Assembly (NCBI GenBank): GCA_020205615.1
Contig: CM035168.1
Location: 126,800,795-126,864,794 of the forward strand
DNA length: 64,000 bases
DNA from: Panax quinquefolius
Lineage: Eukaryota > Streptophyta > Magnoliopsida > Apiales > Araliaceae
Reading direction: 5' to 3'
Part shown: in pieces, positions 22,493 to 33,446 of the stretch
How the letters are laid out: the number at the start of each line of letters is the position of its first letter
Position numbering within the stretch: position 1 is the stretch's first letter
The notes under the pieces: generated by a model
Told to the model about the DNA's origin: nothing
What the model saw: only the letters and a program-made list of their open reading frames with translations
Database searches by the model: none
Made by a program: the position numbers and the translations under genes

Positions 22493-23500
22493 TTACTTTT
22501 CAACTTCACGCACCAAAACTGCTCCTACTGCCAACGAACTAGCTGCTAAGTACAAATATAAGGGTTCAGCAGGAAAGGGCTTCACCAATAAAGGCGCCGA
22601 AGATAAATAGTACTTGATGCTCTGAAAGGCGTCCTCACACTCCGAAGTCCATTGAAACGTTTTTGCATTCTTCGGCCCTTTCAATGTATCAAAGAACGGT
22701 AGACATCTTTCCGCCGACTTGGACATGAACCTCCTTAAAGCTGCAATCCTTCCAGTCAGACGTTGAACATCTTTAAATGACTGAGGAGTTTTCATGTTCA
22801 GGATCGCTTGAATCTTCTCAGGATTGGCTTCGATTCCTCTTTGATTGACAAGATAACCCAGAAATTTGCCAAATTCTCAGGCAGAAGGTGCACTTAGTGG
22901 GGTTCGATCTTAAATTGTCGATGAATTGTCTCGAAAGCATTCTTCTAAATCATCCGGATGTTTATGCACCAACATGCTTTTGACAATCATGTCGATCTAC
23001 ATACACCTCCATATTCACCGCCGGTGATATCGAAGACATGGTTCATCATCTCTCGGTATGTGGCTCAAGGCATTGATGAGGTAGAAGGTCATTTTCTTAT
23101 AGGCATATACCTAACGACGATGCGTAATGAACGAGTCTTGGTATATCCTCCTTGCACATGGAAATTTGATGATATCCAAGAAAATGCGTCCATGAAACTT
23201 AATAAAGCATATCCCGAAGTGGCATCGATTAGTTGGTCAATGTGGGGTAGAGGGTAGAAATCCTTCGGACAAGCCTTATTTAGATCAGTGTAGTCGATGC
23301 AGACTCGCCATTTACTATTTTGCTTCTGTACCAACACCACATTCGCCATCCATTGTGGGTAGTCAATCTCGAAAATGAAGTCAGTTGCCAACAATTTTGC
23401 AATCTCTTCATCAATTATTCGCTGACGTTCAGGTGCGAAAATCCTCCTCTTCTATCGGACTGGCTTCTTTGATGGGTCTACCTCCAGCCGATGCTCAGCG
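22493..23500 (-). pseudogene. Tat element reverse transcriptase
   Basis: The 101-codon frame at 23089-23394 has RVCIDYTDLNKACPKD and YPLPHIDQLIDATSG and the first catalytic aspartate in SFMDAFS. The 100-codon frame at 22493-22795 has the downstream FKDVQRLTGRIAALRRFMSK block. Between them, the YxDD active-site codons at 22989-23002 contain an extra base, so the frame breaks in the catalytic loop. As read, the enzyme could not be made. A sequence error is possible. Confidence 0.85.
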
Positions 23501-24313
23501 ATATCCCTGCTTACTCCTGGCATATCCTGAGGCTCCCATGCAAAAATATCAACATAGCATTGCAGGAGCTCCACGAGGTTCGTCCGGAGAGGTTCCGGCA
23601 GACCCGAACCTATTTTTACCGTCTTGTTCTCCTTGCCATGGATAAGATCTATCTCCTCCGTTTCTTCAGCTGGCATGACCAATGGTTCAGAACTACTCTC
23701 GGTGAAGGGTTCGATCTCTATCGCCATAGTATGCTTCTGCTTCGATACTCCCACTCCCGAAGTGATCACAGCATTTCTATAACATCTTCTGGCCAGATCC
23801 AAGTCCCCCTTCACCTCGCCAACCCCATGAGACGTAGGAAATTTGATTTTGAAATGAGGAATAGAGGTCAAAGCTTGCAAAGTAATTAAAGCAGGCCTGT
23901 TGGGGGGCCGTTCCGAAGATGACTGGCAGTTCAATGGTTCCAGCTACCTTAACCGGGTCATTACTAAAACCATATAAAGGAGCCTCCTGTCCTATCTCCA
24001 TATTTCGCCCATCTAGGTGCATCCTCTGATAAGCGTGGGCATACAGAATATCTACAGAAGACCCATTATCTACCATCATCCGCTTTATATCTACAAGAAC
24101 CCACATGCGATCGGCACCGGTGATCCCTCGTCTTGATTCGATGACTTCCAGAGGGTAATCTTCATCAGTAAAAGAGATTACCGTATTCAAATAAGGTCTA
24201 TCAGTCTTCGGGAGGGTACCCGCCACTGACATGACCGAATCCAAGTAGCTTCGGCGCTTCTTTCCAACGAATTTGCCAGAAGTACCCTCAGTGATTAGTT
24301 CTGGCAGCCACAT
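23452..24313 (-). pseudogene. Tat element protease and protease-RT linker
   Basis: In the 178-codon frame 23777-24313, residues 82-86 read DNGSS, the retropepsin active-site motif in its Tat/Athila form, followed by VDILY. The overlapping frame 23452-23934 continues with GVGEVKGD and ends IAEHRLEVDPSKKPVR, the conserved linker into RT. Protease releases the mature proteins. The two frames overlap with one shift near 23780-23930. Confidence 0.8.
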
Positions 24314-24827
24314 ACTGAATCAAAGCCCCGCCTTGTACCTTTCTTTCAATAAAGTCCTTCAAACTAGCACGATCGTTTGTATCGTGACCAAGCTTGATGG
24401 TAATCACAATACTTACGAGAAATTCCTTTTCAGGGCTTAATGTTATCTCGAGGTGGTTCAAAAATAGGTTGATTCTTAATTTGATCCAAGATAAATGACC
24501 ACATACGTGTTAAGGTTGTGTACATCCTATTCACTCTTTGAAATTTTGAGCGGATTTAACGTCCTCCACTTTGTCTCCAATTGTTATATTTTTTGACCCG
24601 CCTTCATGGCGGTCTTTATTACCTCATTCTTTTCTCGGTCTCTCATCGGTTCTATCCCGATCATCTCTCCTTAAGCGATGCCTCAAGCGGGACGTTTGAG
24701 GCTATCCATGGCTTCTTCCACCACGATATAACCTTCAGCTTTGTCAAAGGCCTCAGCGAGACTCTTCGGGTGATGAAACATCAACTTCTTCACTAACTTC
24801 TCCGATTTGACCAGATCTAACCCATTC

Positions 24828-25895
24828 TTAAAAGCAATCAACGGCGGCTTGTAGATCGTTCAGTCTGGCTACTTGGCCGATCGCTTCACGGAATCTCTTC
24901 ACATATTGGCCCAAAGACTCGTTCGAAAAGCGCCGAACTGAGCCAACGAAACAAATTGGTTTTCCCTTCTTTTGTTGCTCCCGGCGGGCATGAAATTTAC
25001 TGCACATGTCTGCCCAAGATGAAATTGAATCTGAGGGCAAAGTCCCCATCCACTGCTCGGGCATCTTTTCTGAGTGTTGTGACAAAAGTATGACATTTAG
25101 CAGCATTGCTAAAGTCATAATAATCCATCATCGATCGAACGCTCCTTTGCGTGGTGTAGGATCCCCTAATCCATCATAACTCTCAATATGGGGCAACTTC
25201 TTGGTAGGATCAGCTTTTTCTTTAAGAATCTCCGCGGAAAAGGGGGATGCTTTTTTTTCCGAAGTATCCTTCGTTTTTGTACTTGACAATTGCTTAGAAG
25301 TTCCTTTAACTCTTTAACCAAATACTCTACACCTTACGGTTGAGATGATGCTTCTTTCCGGTGACTCCTTCCTCCTCCGAGTAAATAGGTTTCTTACAAT
25401 AAAGCCTTCAACTCTAGAAGGGCTTCTTCGATGATGAGTGTCCATTGGGGTGGTGTACCCTCGATAGACTCTCTGGAGTACAATCTCAGATATGCTTCGT
25501 CTTTGAATCCGAGCACTAAAAGGCGAGAATAATGCAACAACAAGGGCCTTCTTTGTGGTTTCAGGAGTACGATCTCTGGATCGACCTCTTCGTTCTCTTC
25601 GACCTTGCTCCTTAAAATCGACAGGGGTGATGTACCTCCTCGATCTTTGAGAGTAGGGCTTCGGATCTTCTTCTTTCTCGATTTCGGTCTCGAGACTCTC
25701 GTCCACGAATGAGCAGGTTCTTTTCCACTTGGTGTCCTTGCCCTTCTGGATGATGATTATTCTACCGAGCTCTTCATCTCTCAACTCTGTCATCCAGCCA
25801 TCCGCTAAGCTATATCCTGTCGTTGCTTCACGAGTACTTCCATAGCTCATCCGCTTCATCATCGTCATCTTAGCCAGGTCGTGAAGCTTTTTCAT
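24828..25895 (-). pseudogene. Tat element gag
   Basis: The frame 24828-25118 contains ISSWADMCSKFHARREQQK and SNESLGQYVKRFREAI, matching the retrotransposon gag capsid domain (Retrotrans_gag type). The 193-codon frame 25314-25895 is rich in arginine, glutamate and serine and covers an upstream gag part. Gag packages element RNA. The start codon is uncertain. At least one frame change separates the two blocks. Confidence 0.75.
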
Positions 25896-26234
25896 TCTGG
25901 TCCTCTCGATTATCGAGTTCAGGCGAAGTGCCTTCTACTCGTTTCCACCATGGTCGACGCTTTTATCGATCGGGAAGACTAACCCACGTTTAGCACTTGC
26001 CGTTGCCTTCGATCGGAAAATCTTGAGGGGATCGTTTGGACGCTGTCTTTAGCATGAACACTTATCACGGTCCCAAACGATCTTTAATGATTACTCGTGG
26101 TGTCGATTCACCGGCGACCCTCTACGCCCTTGAGTGTAGGTGTTCTACTCTTCACCATGAATATCGACGTAGAACAAACACGATCGTGATTGAAAAATAC
26201 CAGACACTAGAACTCGGCCCTCCTTTAGCGCTGA

Positions 26235-26861
26235 TGTTAACGCCAAGATCTTTCTCCACGTCCCAATCACCAAGACGCGTCCAATATCCCCTGCAGTTCA
26301 ACAAGTCAACACCAAAAGCTTTGACTACCGATCACGAGGATAGCTCGGCGTGAAAGTCGATCAAAGCGATCACAAGGTCAACAATGGAGAAAAATATTAT
26401 CTAATGCCGAGAGAGATAGAATTAGAATTCTAAAGAAAATGTGTGTGTTACTTACCCTCTTATGTGATCTTAGCCCGTGCATACTCCACTCACTGGATTT
26501 ATCGTACCACCCACCATCTCTCGACATTTTTTTCCTCACTTCCTTGGGTCATTTCGGTAGAAAGTAAGCAGACTACTTACACACCTGCTACCACTGTTTG
26601 CCACCGCCGGTCATCTGAGTCCCATCCTCATTAATGCCATGCAGCAAAGTGGCAAACACAATAGTCAACTGTCATTTGGTATAATGATTACTGGTCAAAG
26701 TTGGGTTAAGTGATAATTAACATAATGGGCCAATTTAATGACTAAGCCCAAATAATGAAAATGACCCAAGTGATCGGATCCAACCAGGACTTAGCATAAT
26801 ATGATCCAAGGGAGGAGCCCAATAAATTCGGCCCAATAAGGAAAAGGATTATGGCCTAACA
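26235..26861 (-). repeat. 5' LTR of the Tat element
   Basis: It is collinear with 5760-6401 and flanked on the right by ATTCC (26862-26866). Past its inner end the minus strand continues CAGCGCTAAAGGAGGGCC, where a primer binding site is expected. I could not match it confidently to a tRNA. Confidence 0.9.
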
Positions 26862-27190
26862 ATTCCCATCAATCAGATCCATGTACCAGAAATCCTCCAT
26901 CACACCCATGCAATCAACATCCTCCATTATTTCACCATCCAACGGTTGAAAACCACCTTCTATCGAGGCAGTGGAAGATACCGCTGCCCTGACCCCCGCT
27001 GTTAGCCCATCACACGATTTATTTTGCTGTTGTTGTGGTTGTTCTGCATCCGACTAAAACAAGGCACAAGAAGCTGCAGAAGAAGACGATGAGACCAATG
27101 AAGCTGAAGGCGTGGCAATGGGCTTTGTTAAAGCCGAAGTCGAGGACAAATATGAAGAAGATGACATGCACGAAACTTTCAACAAGCTGC
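26862..27190 (-). pseudogene. ABI3: ABI3/VP1-like transcription factor fragment, upstream part
   Basis: Reading the minus strand, there is a serine-rich run starting CMSSSSYLSS, then SSSSSAASCALF, an in-frame TAG at 27054-27056, then SDAEQPQQQQ, STASIEGG, DVDCMGVMEDFWYMDLIDG, and the retrotransposon junction. ABI3 has the same series: PCMSSSS, a serine-rich tract ending AASWA-L, then an STASME word and the acidic MMETFGYMDLL region. The gene normally encodes a B3-domain regulator of seed maturation and abscisic acid response. Here the stop, the loss of the tryptophan, and the missing B2/B3 regions show a dead captured fragment. The plus-strand acidic frame over the same bases is its shadow. 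Confidence 0.8.
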
Positions 27191-27373
27191 TTTCGACAAG
27201 GGTAGCCTCGGGAAGTCGAAGACTTTAAAGTTTTATGCGAATGAGATCAATTTGTTTCCACCGAGTTTAGGAATTTGGCTGAGCTGGAATCTGTGCAGGT
27301 GAAGATTTCATCGTCGGGTTTGACTGGCTTGTCACGTAGAAAATTTGGACAGTTTATTTAACGCCTGTGAGCA

Positions 27374-27498
27374 AAATTGGACAGAATGACCTGATTAAGA
27401 ATTTTTAAAAAACACAATGGACTAATTGCATTTTTTCAAAGTTCAGTGACTCAATGCTTACAAGATGACGACCACAGGGGGTTAAGGTGCTCTTTGCC
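27374..27498 (-). repeat. Right terminal inverted repeat of the MULE
   Basis: Its complement begins GGCAAAGAGCACCTTAACCC and aligns with 4035-4152. It is followed by the second TTTAAAGAA at 27499-27507. Confidence 0.7.
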
Positions 27499-27507
27499 TT
27501 TAAAGAA

Positions 27508-28167
27508 TAAAAACTCTTTTCTGCACGAGAAAAAAGTTGACTACTAAAGAGATGGAGCAAGGGAGTATTAATTGGACTATTAAGGTTAATATATAATGCA
27601 ACTATAGAAGATATTCATATAGTACATACGAATGACCAAAATTTTTCTTTAAAAAAAATAATTCACTTTGCATTTCAAATGATTTTAGATAAGTTATCTA
27701 AATTCAGTCAGACCTTGGTAATAATTTCCGAACTATCTATTTGTCGGTTACCTGAGTTAAGTGACATATAAGTTGGTAGGCCTGCAATAACTTCAAAGTC
27801 TCTATGACAGGCAACCGTTGAATAACAAATTTTCCATTGTATAAGTTGGTAGGCCTGCACATTGATCATGTAAGGGTTGGTAATCTGCACGTATCTTCCT
27901 CTTGCCTTTAAATTTGTCCAAGAAAAATCAAATAGTCAAGTGGTTAACAGTTTATCCATATAGAATGACTCCAAAGGAAAACTGCCATGACAGGCCACTC
28001 GTCTTCTAAAAAGATCCTCCATAAACCAAATCAAATTATATAAAAAACAAATTGGACTGCACTCAAAACTTGAAGTAAGCTTTGAGGGCCAATACAATAA
28101 TGAGCAAACTGATTACTTGAACCAGATGAAAGCAGAAGCCTCGAAATACAAAATAAGGAAAATACAT
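27508..28167. other. Spacer downstream of the SRP40 gene remnant
   Basis: No gene is recognised. The word TATAAGTTGGTAGGCCTGCA occurs twice (about 27767 and 27840), a short direct duplication. The part nearest 28167 is presumably the 3' untranslated region of the neighbouring minus-strand gene. Confidence 0.4.
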
Positions 28168-30483
28168 TCAAAAGAATTGATCAATCATCTCGGAATAATT
28201 AAACTTTACCAAGTGAGATTGCATATCTATCAGACCTCCTCCGTAGCTACCAAGCTTCTTTTTTGTCTTTGCATGCCGAAAGTCCCTGTAATAAGGTATT
28301 AGACAATTAATTACACAGGCTTACGACCCAAGTGAGAACTAGTTTCTAAAATAGTTTTAGAAAGATTTTATTTGTACTATGTTCTATTAAATATCAAAAT
28401 TTTAGATGTATTTTTGTTAATCTTATAAGCTATATATCAACTACATTTCTCAAAAATTAAACTCCAAGTATTAAGAAAAGAAGTGAATAATTTATATTTA
28501 TTATCTTACACATGCAAAGTAGTGGTGCTAAACTACATCGCAATAACAAATTAATTTTACGAAAAAGAAAAGAATCAAGGAAAGTGAAAGAATACTTGTA
28601 TCTTTTATCAATATAGATCAAAAATTGACAAATATCATCTCTACTTCCATTACAATTATCAAGGGTTAGGATTAAAAAACAAAACTCCTCATCCGCTAGA
28701 ATAACTAGTGGACTGCATTAAAGAAATCTTACGACCATTATGCCCCCCATAAACCGAGTCAAGCCCAAAATTAACCATATAGCAGGTCAAAGATGGAAGA
28801 ACAACCAAATCAGATGGGAGAAAGCTTCTCAAACCCAAGACAAGGGGGGAGCAACCACAACCCCAGAATCCGACCATTCAAAAATCAAACAGGAATCATA
28901 ACTAAATTAAAGAAAATGAATTCTGATGAAGACCACTGACAAGATACCAAAAACAAAAAAGGTACTGGTAATGATGGAAAACCAAGAATCCAGATCTGAA
29001 AATGAAATATTAACAATAGAATAACTAGCGGACTGGTTATTGGCACAATTCTGCCCATTATACCCCCACATCATAAATGAAAACATCGAGTCCGTTCCGA
29101 TCAGATTTCAAGAAATTGTTCCAATCAGATTTCAGATTTCAAGAACAAGCAGAAAGAAAATGGTGCAACTGTATATAATTGTGGCCTAAAGTAATGAATG
29201 TTAGACATGTAATATGGATTATACTATAATTTTCAGTGGATACATGTATTAACTATTAAGGAACTGGTTTTGGGAGTGAATGGTTGTCTAAGTGCTGAAT
29301 CTCAGCAGAAGGGGTTTTGCACTTTTGCTAATATTGGAATAAACTTGGACATAACAACTGTTAGATATGTGCAACATAACCTCATCAGTGTATTCACACA
29401 AGTAATCCAGGGGAATAGGAACCAAGTTGCAGAAACCATTATAATCAAGCTAGCCACACTTTTTGATTAGTGCTACTCAGGTCTGTTCGTTCCAATACTC
29501 CTCAATAACAATAAATGAAATAATACATCCTCTTACTAAATAAAAAGAAACAACAAATGTGTACCATATGATATTCTATATCTATCCGAGTAAATTTGTA
29601 AACTAGACATTCTGTAGAAGATGATTGACCATTATTTCCACACACACACGAATGGGAAAAAGAAAAAAGAATTGTTTCAAATTTGCTGAGAAACAATAAA
29701 GTAAAATTAGAATATTTCCAAGTACTTTAAGTTTTTAAATATATTTTCAAATGTGTTTGTTCAAGCGGAATCTATCAGGTTTTAAGCTCCATTCTTTATT
29801 ACCGGCGGTTATTGATCTCTTTATGTATCAAAATCCATAAGGCAACTCGCATTGTGCCATACAACAATATTTTTTTAAAATAATATAAACAATAATAAAA
29901 TGTTACGCTTGAGTGACTGAGTGAAACTCAGTAATATCATGCGATGGACGGGCCAAAAGATAAGGGCTTAAGGAAGTTTTTGAATTTGTTCAGAAAGCAA
30001 GTGATTGACTTATTCGGTAAAAATGAAAATCGAGGATTATATTTTTTTAATTGGAGTTTTTATGGCTTAGGTTATCTGTTAGTTTTTCTGTTCCTCATCC
30101 CTCTGAAACCTTGTCTTATGATCTTACCCCGGCAATCTCTTCGACCTCTTTATATTAACTTAGTAACTTACCTAGTAAAAGAAAATTAAATAAGGTCACA
30201 CTCATTTGAATCTACACCACGTGAAATAGTAACACATACTTTCCTCTAACCTGCCCTAAAACTTCTTGTGCTTTCGCACCATACCCAATCTCTGCGCCAT
30301 CCTGCAGACAATTTGAGGAAAAAATATATTATAACATATCAACTATTAAAATATTAGACCTTGAAAAATAAAGAAAAGGAGCTTTATCACACCTTAAGCC
30401 CAGTAAGAATTATCTTGAAGCTTCTCATCAGCAAATTCCACTTCATCGATTTTAACCCTTTGAAATGCATTTACCGTCTTTGG
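28168..30483 (-). pseudogene. SRP40/NOLC1-type nucleolar protein gene, three 3' exons with a frameshift
   Basis: Three minus-strand exons with GT-AG borders encode the SRP40 C-terminal domain. Exon 30393-30483 reads NAFQRVKIDEVEFADEKLQD and NSYWA. Exon 30240-30301 reads DGAEIGYGAKAQEVLGQVRG. Exon 28168-28285 reads DFRHAKTKKKLGSYGGGLID, then QSHLVKFNYS and a TGA. Introns are 91 bp and 1,954 bp. The plant family normally has WAKDGA, RHEKTKKKRGSYRGG and QSHSVKFNY here. One extra T before the first donor creates TAA, and E, R and R are replaced by A, L and G in the most conserved stretch. The acidic/lysine-rich N-terminal exons are not found upstream. SRP40 proteins act in the nucleolus in ribonucleoprotein assembly. 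I judge it a decayed gene copy; a base error could explain the T but not the substitutions. Confidence 0.85.
28692..29095. repeat. Diverged direct duplication in the long intron of the SRP40 remnant
   Basis: AGAATAACTAGTGGACTG, then CATTATGCCCCCCAT and CCGAGTC (28698-28760) recur as AGAATAACTAGCGGACTG, CATTATACCCCCACAT and CGAGTCC (29018-29095). The copies are about 320 bp apart, inside intron 28286-30239. Confidence 0.55.
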
Positions 30484-30963
30484 CTGCAGAAACAGCATCA
30501 ATTAAAACAAAACTTCAAAATAAATTGTTATATGTTCGTTGTTGTTAGCAACGTATCGCAAGAACAACATTGTTAACCTAATATGCGAACTATGTACATG
30601 TCATAACTAAGACAAGAAGAATTAGACACTACAAAGTTAACACCAAGTAATGGGATAATGGGAGTGAGGTAAATAAACAAATAGATAAATGTATATCACG
30701 AAAATGGAGATGATAAATATGAGAAATCATGGAAACGTCAATTTAGAACCAAACGTTCTACTGTAAACCGTCGCCCACATTTAAGCCATCAACATGGAGT
30801 AACTATGGGTCAAGAGTATCAAATGACTTGGGAAGATCTGGTCTGTCAAAATGCAACTTGCATGTACCAATTGTAGGATGTCAAATGGTGTCAAAAGAGT
30901 AGTTCTATTGTTAATTACAACCAACTGTAAGTTTGTTTGACAAATAAACATTACTCCCCCGGC
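30484..30963. other. Region upstream of the SRP40 exons, no exon found
   Basis: I looked on the minus strand for the lysine/glutamate-rich exon expected before 30483 and did not find one. The sequence looks like intron or intergenic DNA. Confidence 0.4.
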
Positions 30964-31376
30964 TTAACACTATGTTTTGAGTTTTGAACAGAAAAATAAA
31001 ATAAAAATTAAATTAGAACAGAAAAGAAAAGAATAGAAAACTTGAAGTTTTCTTTGTGCTATTTCTGAGTTTTTAATTTCTAATAGAAAATTTAAAATTG
31101 AGGACATGAGTTATAATTTAAAATTTATTATATTAAAAGTTGAAGATAATACGGGAATTATAAAAATATTACTTATTCAAATTTTTTTCCGTCCAAATCT
31201 GGTCAATTTTGGACGGAAAACTTTGGCAGGAAAAGTGGACAAGTTTTCTATCCATTTCTTTTCTTTTATTTTATTAAAAAACTCAGAAATATAAGAATTG
31301 AAAAGAAAACTTAAATTTTCCGTTCGTTTCTTTTCTTTTCTGTCCATTTTAAACCTCAGAAACAGAGCATAAAATT
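30964..31376. repeat. Foldback element with about 80-bp inverted arms
   Basis: The left arm (30964-31045), with CTATGTTTTGAG, AACAGAAAAGAAAAGAA and AAGTTTTC, matches the complement of the right arm (31295-31376), with TATGCTCTGTTTCTGAGG, GACAGAAAAGAAAAGAA and AAGTTTTC. Total length is about 410 bp with no coding capacity, consistent with a MITE. No clear target duplication was found. Confidence 0.5.
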
Positions 31377-32805
31377 ACAACATCATTAACTTTTGCTATT
31401 CAAATTTGAGTATTTTTTTAATTTAAATTGGAGATTATGTTTTAAAATAATAAATTAAGAAAATTTATAATTAATAATACTTTCTAGATAACTTACAATA
31501 TTTATTGTATTGGCTAAAACTAAAAAATTATAAATTAATTTTGAATTTTAAAATATTTTAAAATTTACTTTTAAAAGAATAATAATTCTTTTAATTTAAT
31601 CATTATTTATTTTTAAAAGTCAATTTAAAATATTTTAAAATTTAAAACTAATATAAATTCTTTTAATTTAATACAATGATCGACATTAGTATTACTTGTG
31701 CATACACGTGTCTTTTTGGTTAATGAACATGTGCTTTATTTTGTTTTGCAAACCCCTTACTTATATATAAAAACACAATTAAGATGAGTATTACACAAAT
31801 TACATTTATTTGTGTAGAAAATTACAAAAGTTCATATTAAATGTGATTATGATTAGGTGTATTCATTAAACTTAAAAAACAAGTAAACACGGGTATCTTA
31901 TAAATGCTAACATTTTTTCACCTACCATCAATATTTTTTAATAAATATAAAAAAATATTTTAACTAATTAATAATTATTGAGTCAACTCAGTTATCATTA
32001 TTAAATACTTACTAGTATTGAGTGAACTCATTTGAATAATATAAATAACTATCAAGTTAACTCGGTTGACTTTTCAATTAATTAAAATTAAACTCAAATC
32101 GATCTTTTAAATATAAATATTAATCATGACAAATTAAGAATAAACAAATTATTTAAGCATCCGTTCACATATATCTATTATTGACAAAATGAGATGAAAT
32201 TTCTTAATTATATATTCTAAAGTATTAAACTAATATATATTTACATTACATAGTAATTTATATAATATTCATTGTTTTAAATTTACTTTTTATTATCTGC
32301 ATTTTGCAAATTCCAAATGTTCGCTATTGGACCTCATAATTTAGATGGCTAACTATTTACTTAACTAGAACTACTTCAATTTTATTGGGTTGATGAAATA
32401 ATTTTTATATTATGAGTTGGTTTGATTTTAACCCATATTATAAATTAAAAATAAGGCTTAAACTAGTTTAAATAATTTTAATCTATATTAATCAAAAACA
32501 TATTAATCAACAATAAATAAGAGCAAAATGAGATTGGTGATTTTTAGAGAGAGAGAGAGATACGGAGCAGAATGAGGTGGGCCAATGCCATTGTACAGAC
32601 TAGGAAGCTTTTGTAACACACACAAAATTACTTCCTCAATTAACTGATTACACGTGGTTACAAGTAGGGTGACAGTTTTCGGTGTATGTGACAGTTTTAG
32701 ATGGGTTAAAAAATTAAATTTACGATTTCGGTTTGGTTATTAGTCAAAATCGCACGCATAAAATTGAAATCGCACCATATTTGTTGAGAAACGTATAATG
32801 TTTCT
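31377..32805. other. AT-rich spacer
   Basis: No frame longer than about 60 codons has any recognisable content. A short GA microsatellite lies at 32546-32560. Confidence 0.5.
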
Positions 32806-33384
32806 TGTAAGACCCCAACTTTTATGAATAAAAATAATTTTTCTATAAATATCATTTTTGAATATTATAGAATAAATTTGATATAATGTTATAGTTGTGG
32901 GTAATATTTATAAATTTTGCAAAACGCAAGTTGTTATATAATATTTGATTGGTGAGGAGAATATTAGATGACGCATTAACACAATCATTGGTGGACCCCA
33001 CAATGTAATTATTATCGGATTGAAAAAATGACAAAAATATTTTTATGAAAATAACAGGCGGAAGTTTTACCGTTGATCTTGTTGAACTACCGGTAGGAGG
33101 AAATACAAAGATGTCTGGCGTGGTTGCGTAAAGTAAGCACCAGTATTGATTATTAATCTTTATGTGAGAAGTTCCTCGGTTTGATTCGATTATCATCGAT
33201 ATTTTATATGTTATTAAATCAATAATTGAGATGATTTGAAGTTGTTAATATTATTATTTGCATTATTAACGATGTCTAGAAGTTCTGCCAATGAGAGAGT
33301 TTGGTCACCTAATTATTACTAATAGGAGAAATCCTTATTGGAAAGTTCCCTCTTTCGCAGGAGCGACGCGATCGATTAATAGTG

Positions 33385-33446
<62 letters not shown>

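Larger units (their letters stand above)
5760..26861 (-). mobile_element. Tat-lineage Ty3/gypsy retrotransposon
   Basis: Two LTRs of about 640 bp (5760-6401 and 26235-26861) flank a minus-strand gag-protease-RT-RNase H-integrase series, and ATTCC is duplicated outside. The LTRs read TG...CA in element orientation. Protease (DNGSS), RT (DYTDLNKACPKD) and integrase (GRWPEELLSVLWAYR) motifs are those of the plant Tat/Retand group. Typical of that group, there is a long region between integrase and the 3' LTR with tandem repeats and an extra gene in antisense. The element lies inside the MULE and is itself interrupted by a family A chromovirus at 9981-19913. Coding frames are broken many times, part of which may be sequence error. 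Confidence 0.9.
4035..27498. mobile_element. Pack-MULE-like Mutator element, split by a nested retrotransposon
   Basis: The left 118 bases (4035-4152) and the complement of the right end (27374-27498) align along their length at roughly 80% by eye, sharing for example CTTGTAAGCATTGAG, TTAAAAATT and GTCCAATTT. A 9-bp duplication flanks both ends. Without the nested 21-kb retrotransposon the element is about 2.4 kb. It has no transposase. It does carry a fragment of an ABI3/VP1-type gene on the minus strand, which is the defining property of a Pack-MULE. Non-autonomous MULEs move through a transposase supplied elsewhere. The diverged TIRs and the nested insertion indicate an old, probably immobile copy. 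Confidence 0.75.

Noticed and set aside
27054..27092. Possible intron 3' splice site (GCCTTGTTTTAG) in the ABI3 fragment
   Set aside because: The codons upstream continue the ABI3 serine-rich region in the same frame (SSSSSAAS), so the TAG is better read as an in-frame stop.
27064..27230. Plus-strand acidic frame AQEAAEEDDETNEAEG
   Set aside because: It is the complement of the serine-rich minus-strand ABI3 tract; serine codons read backwards give glutamate and arginine.
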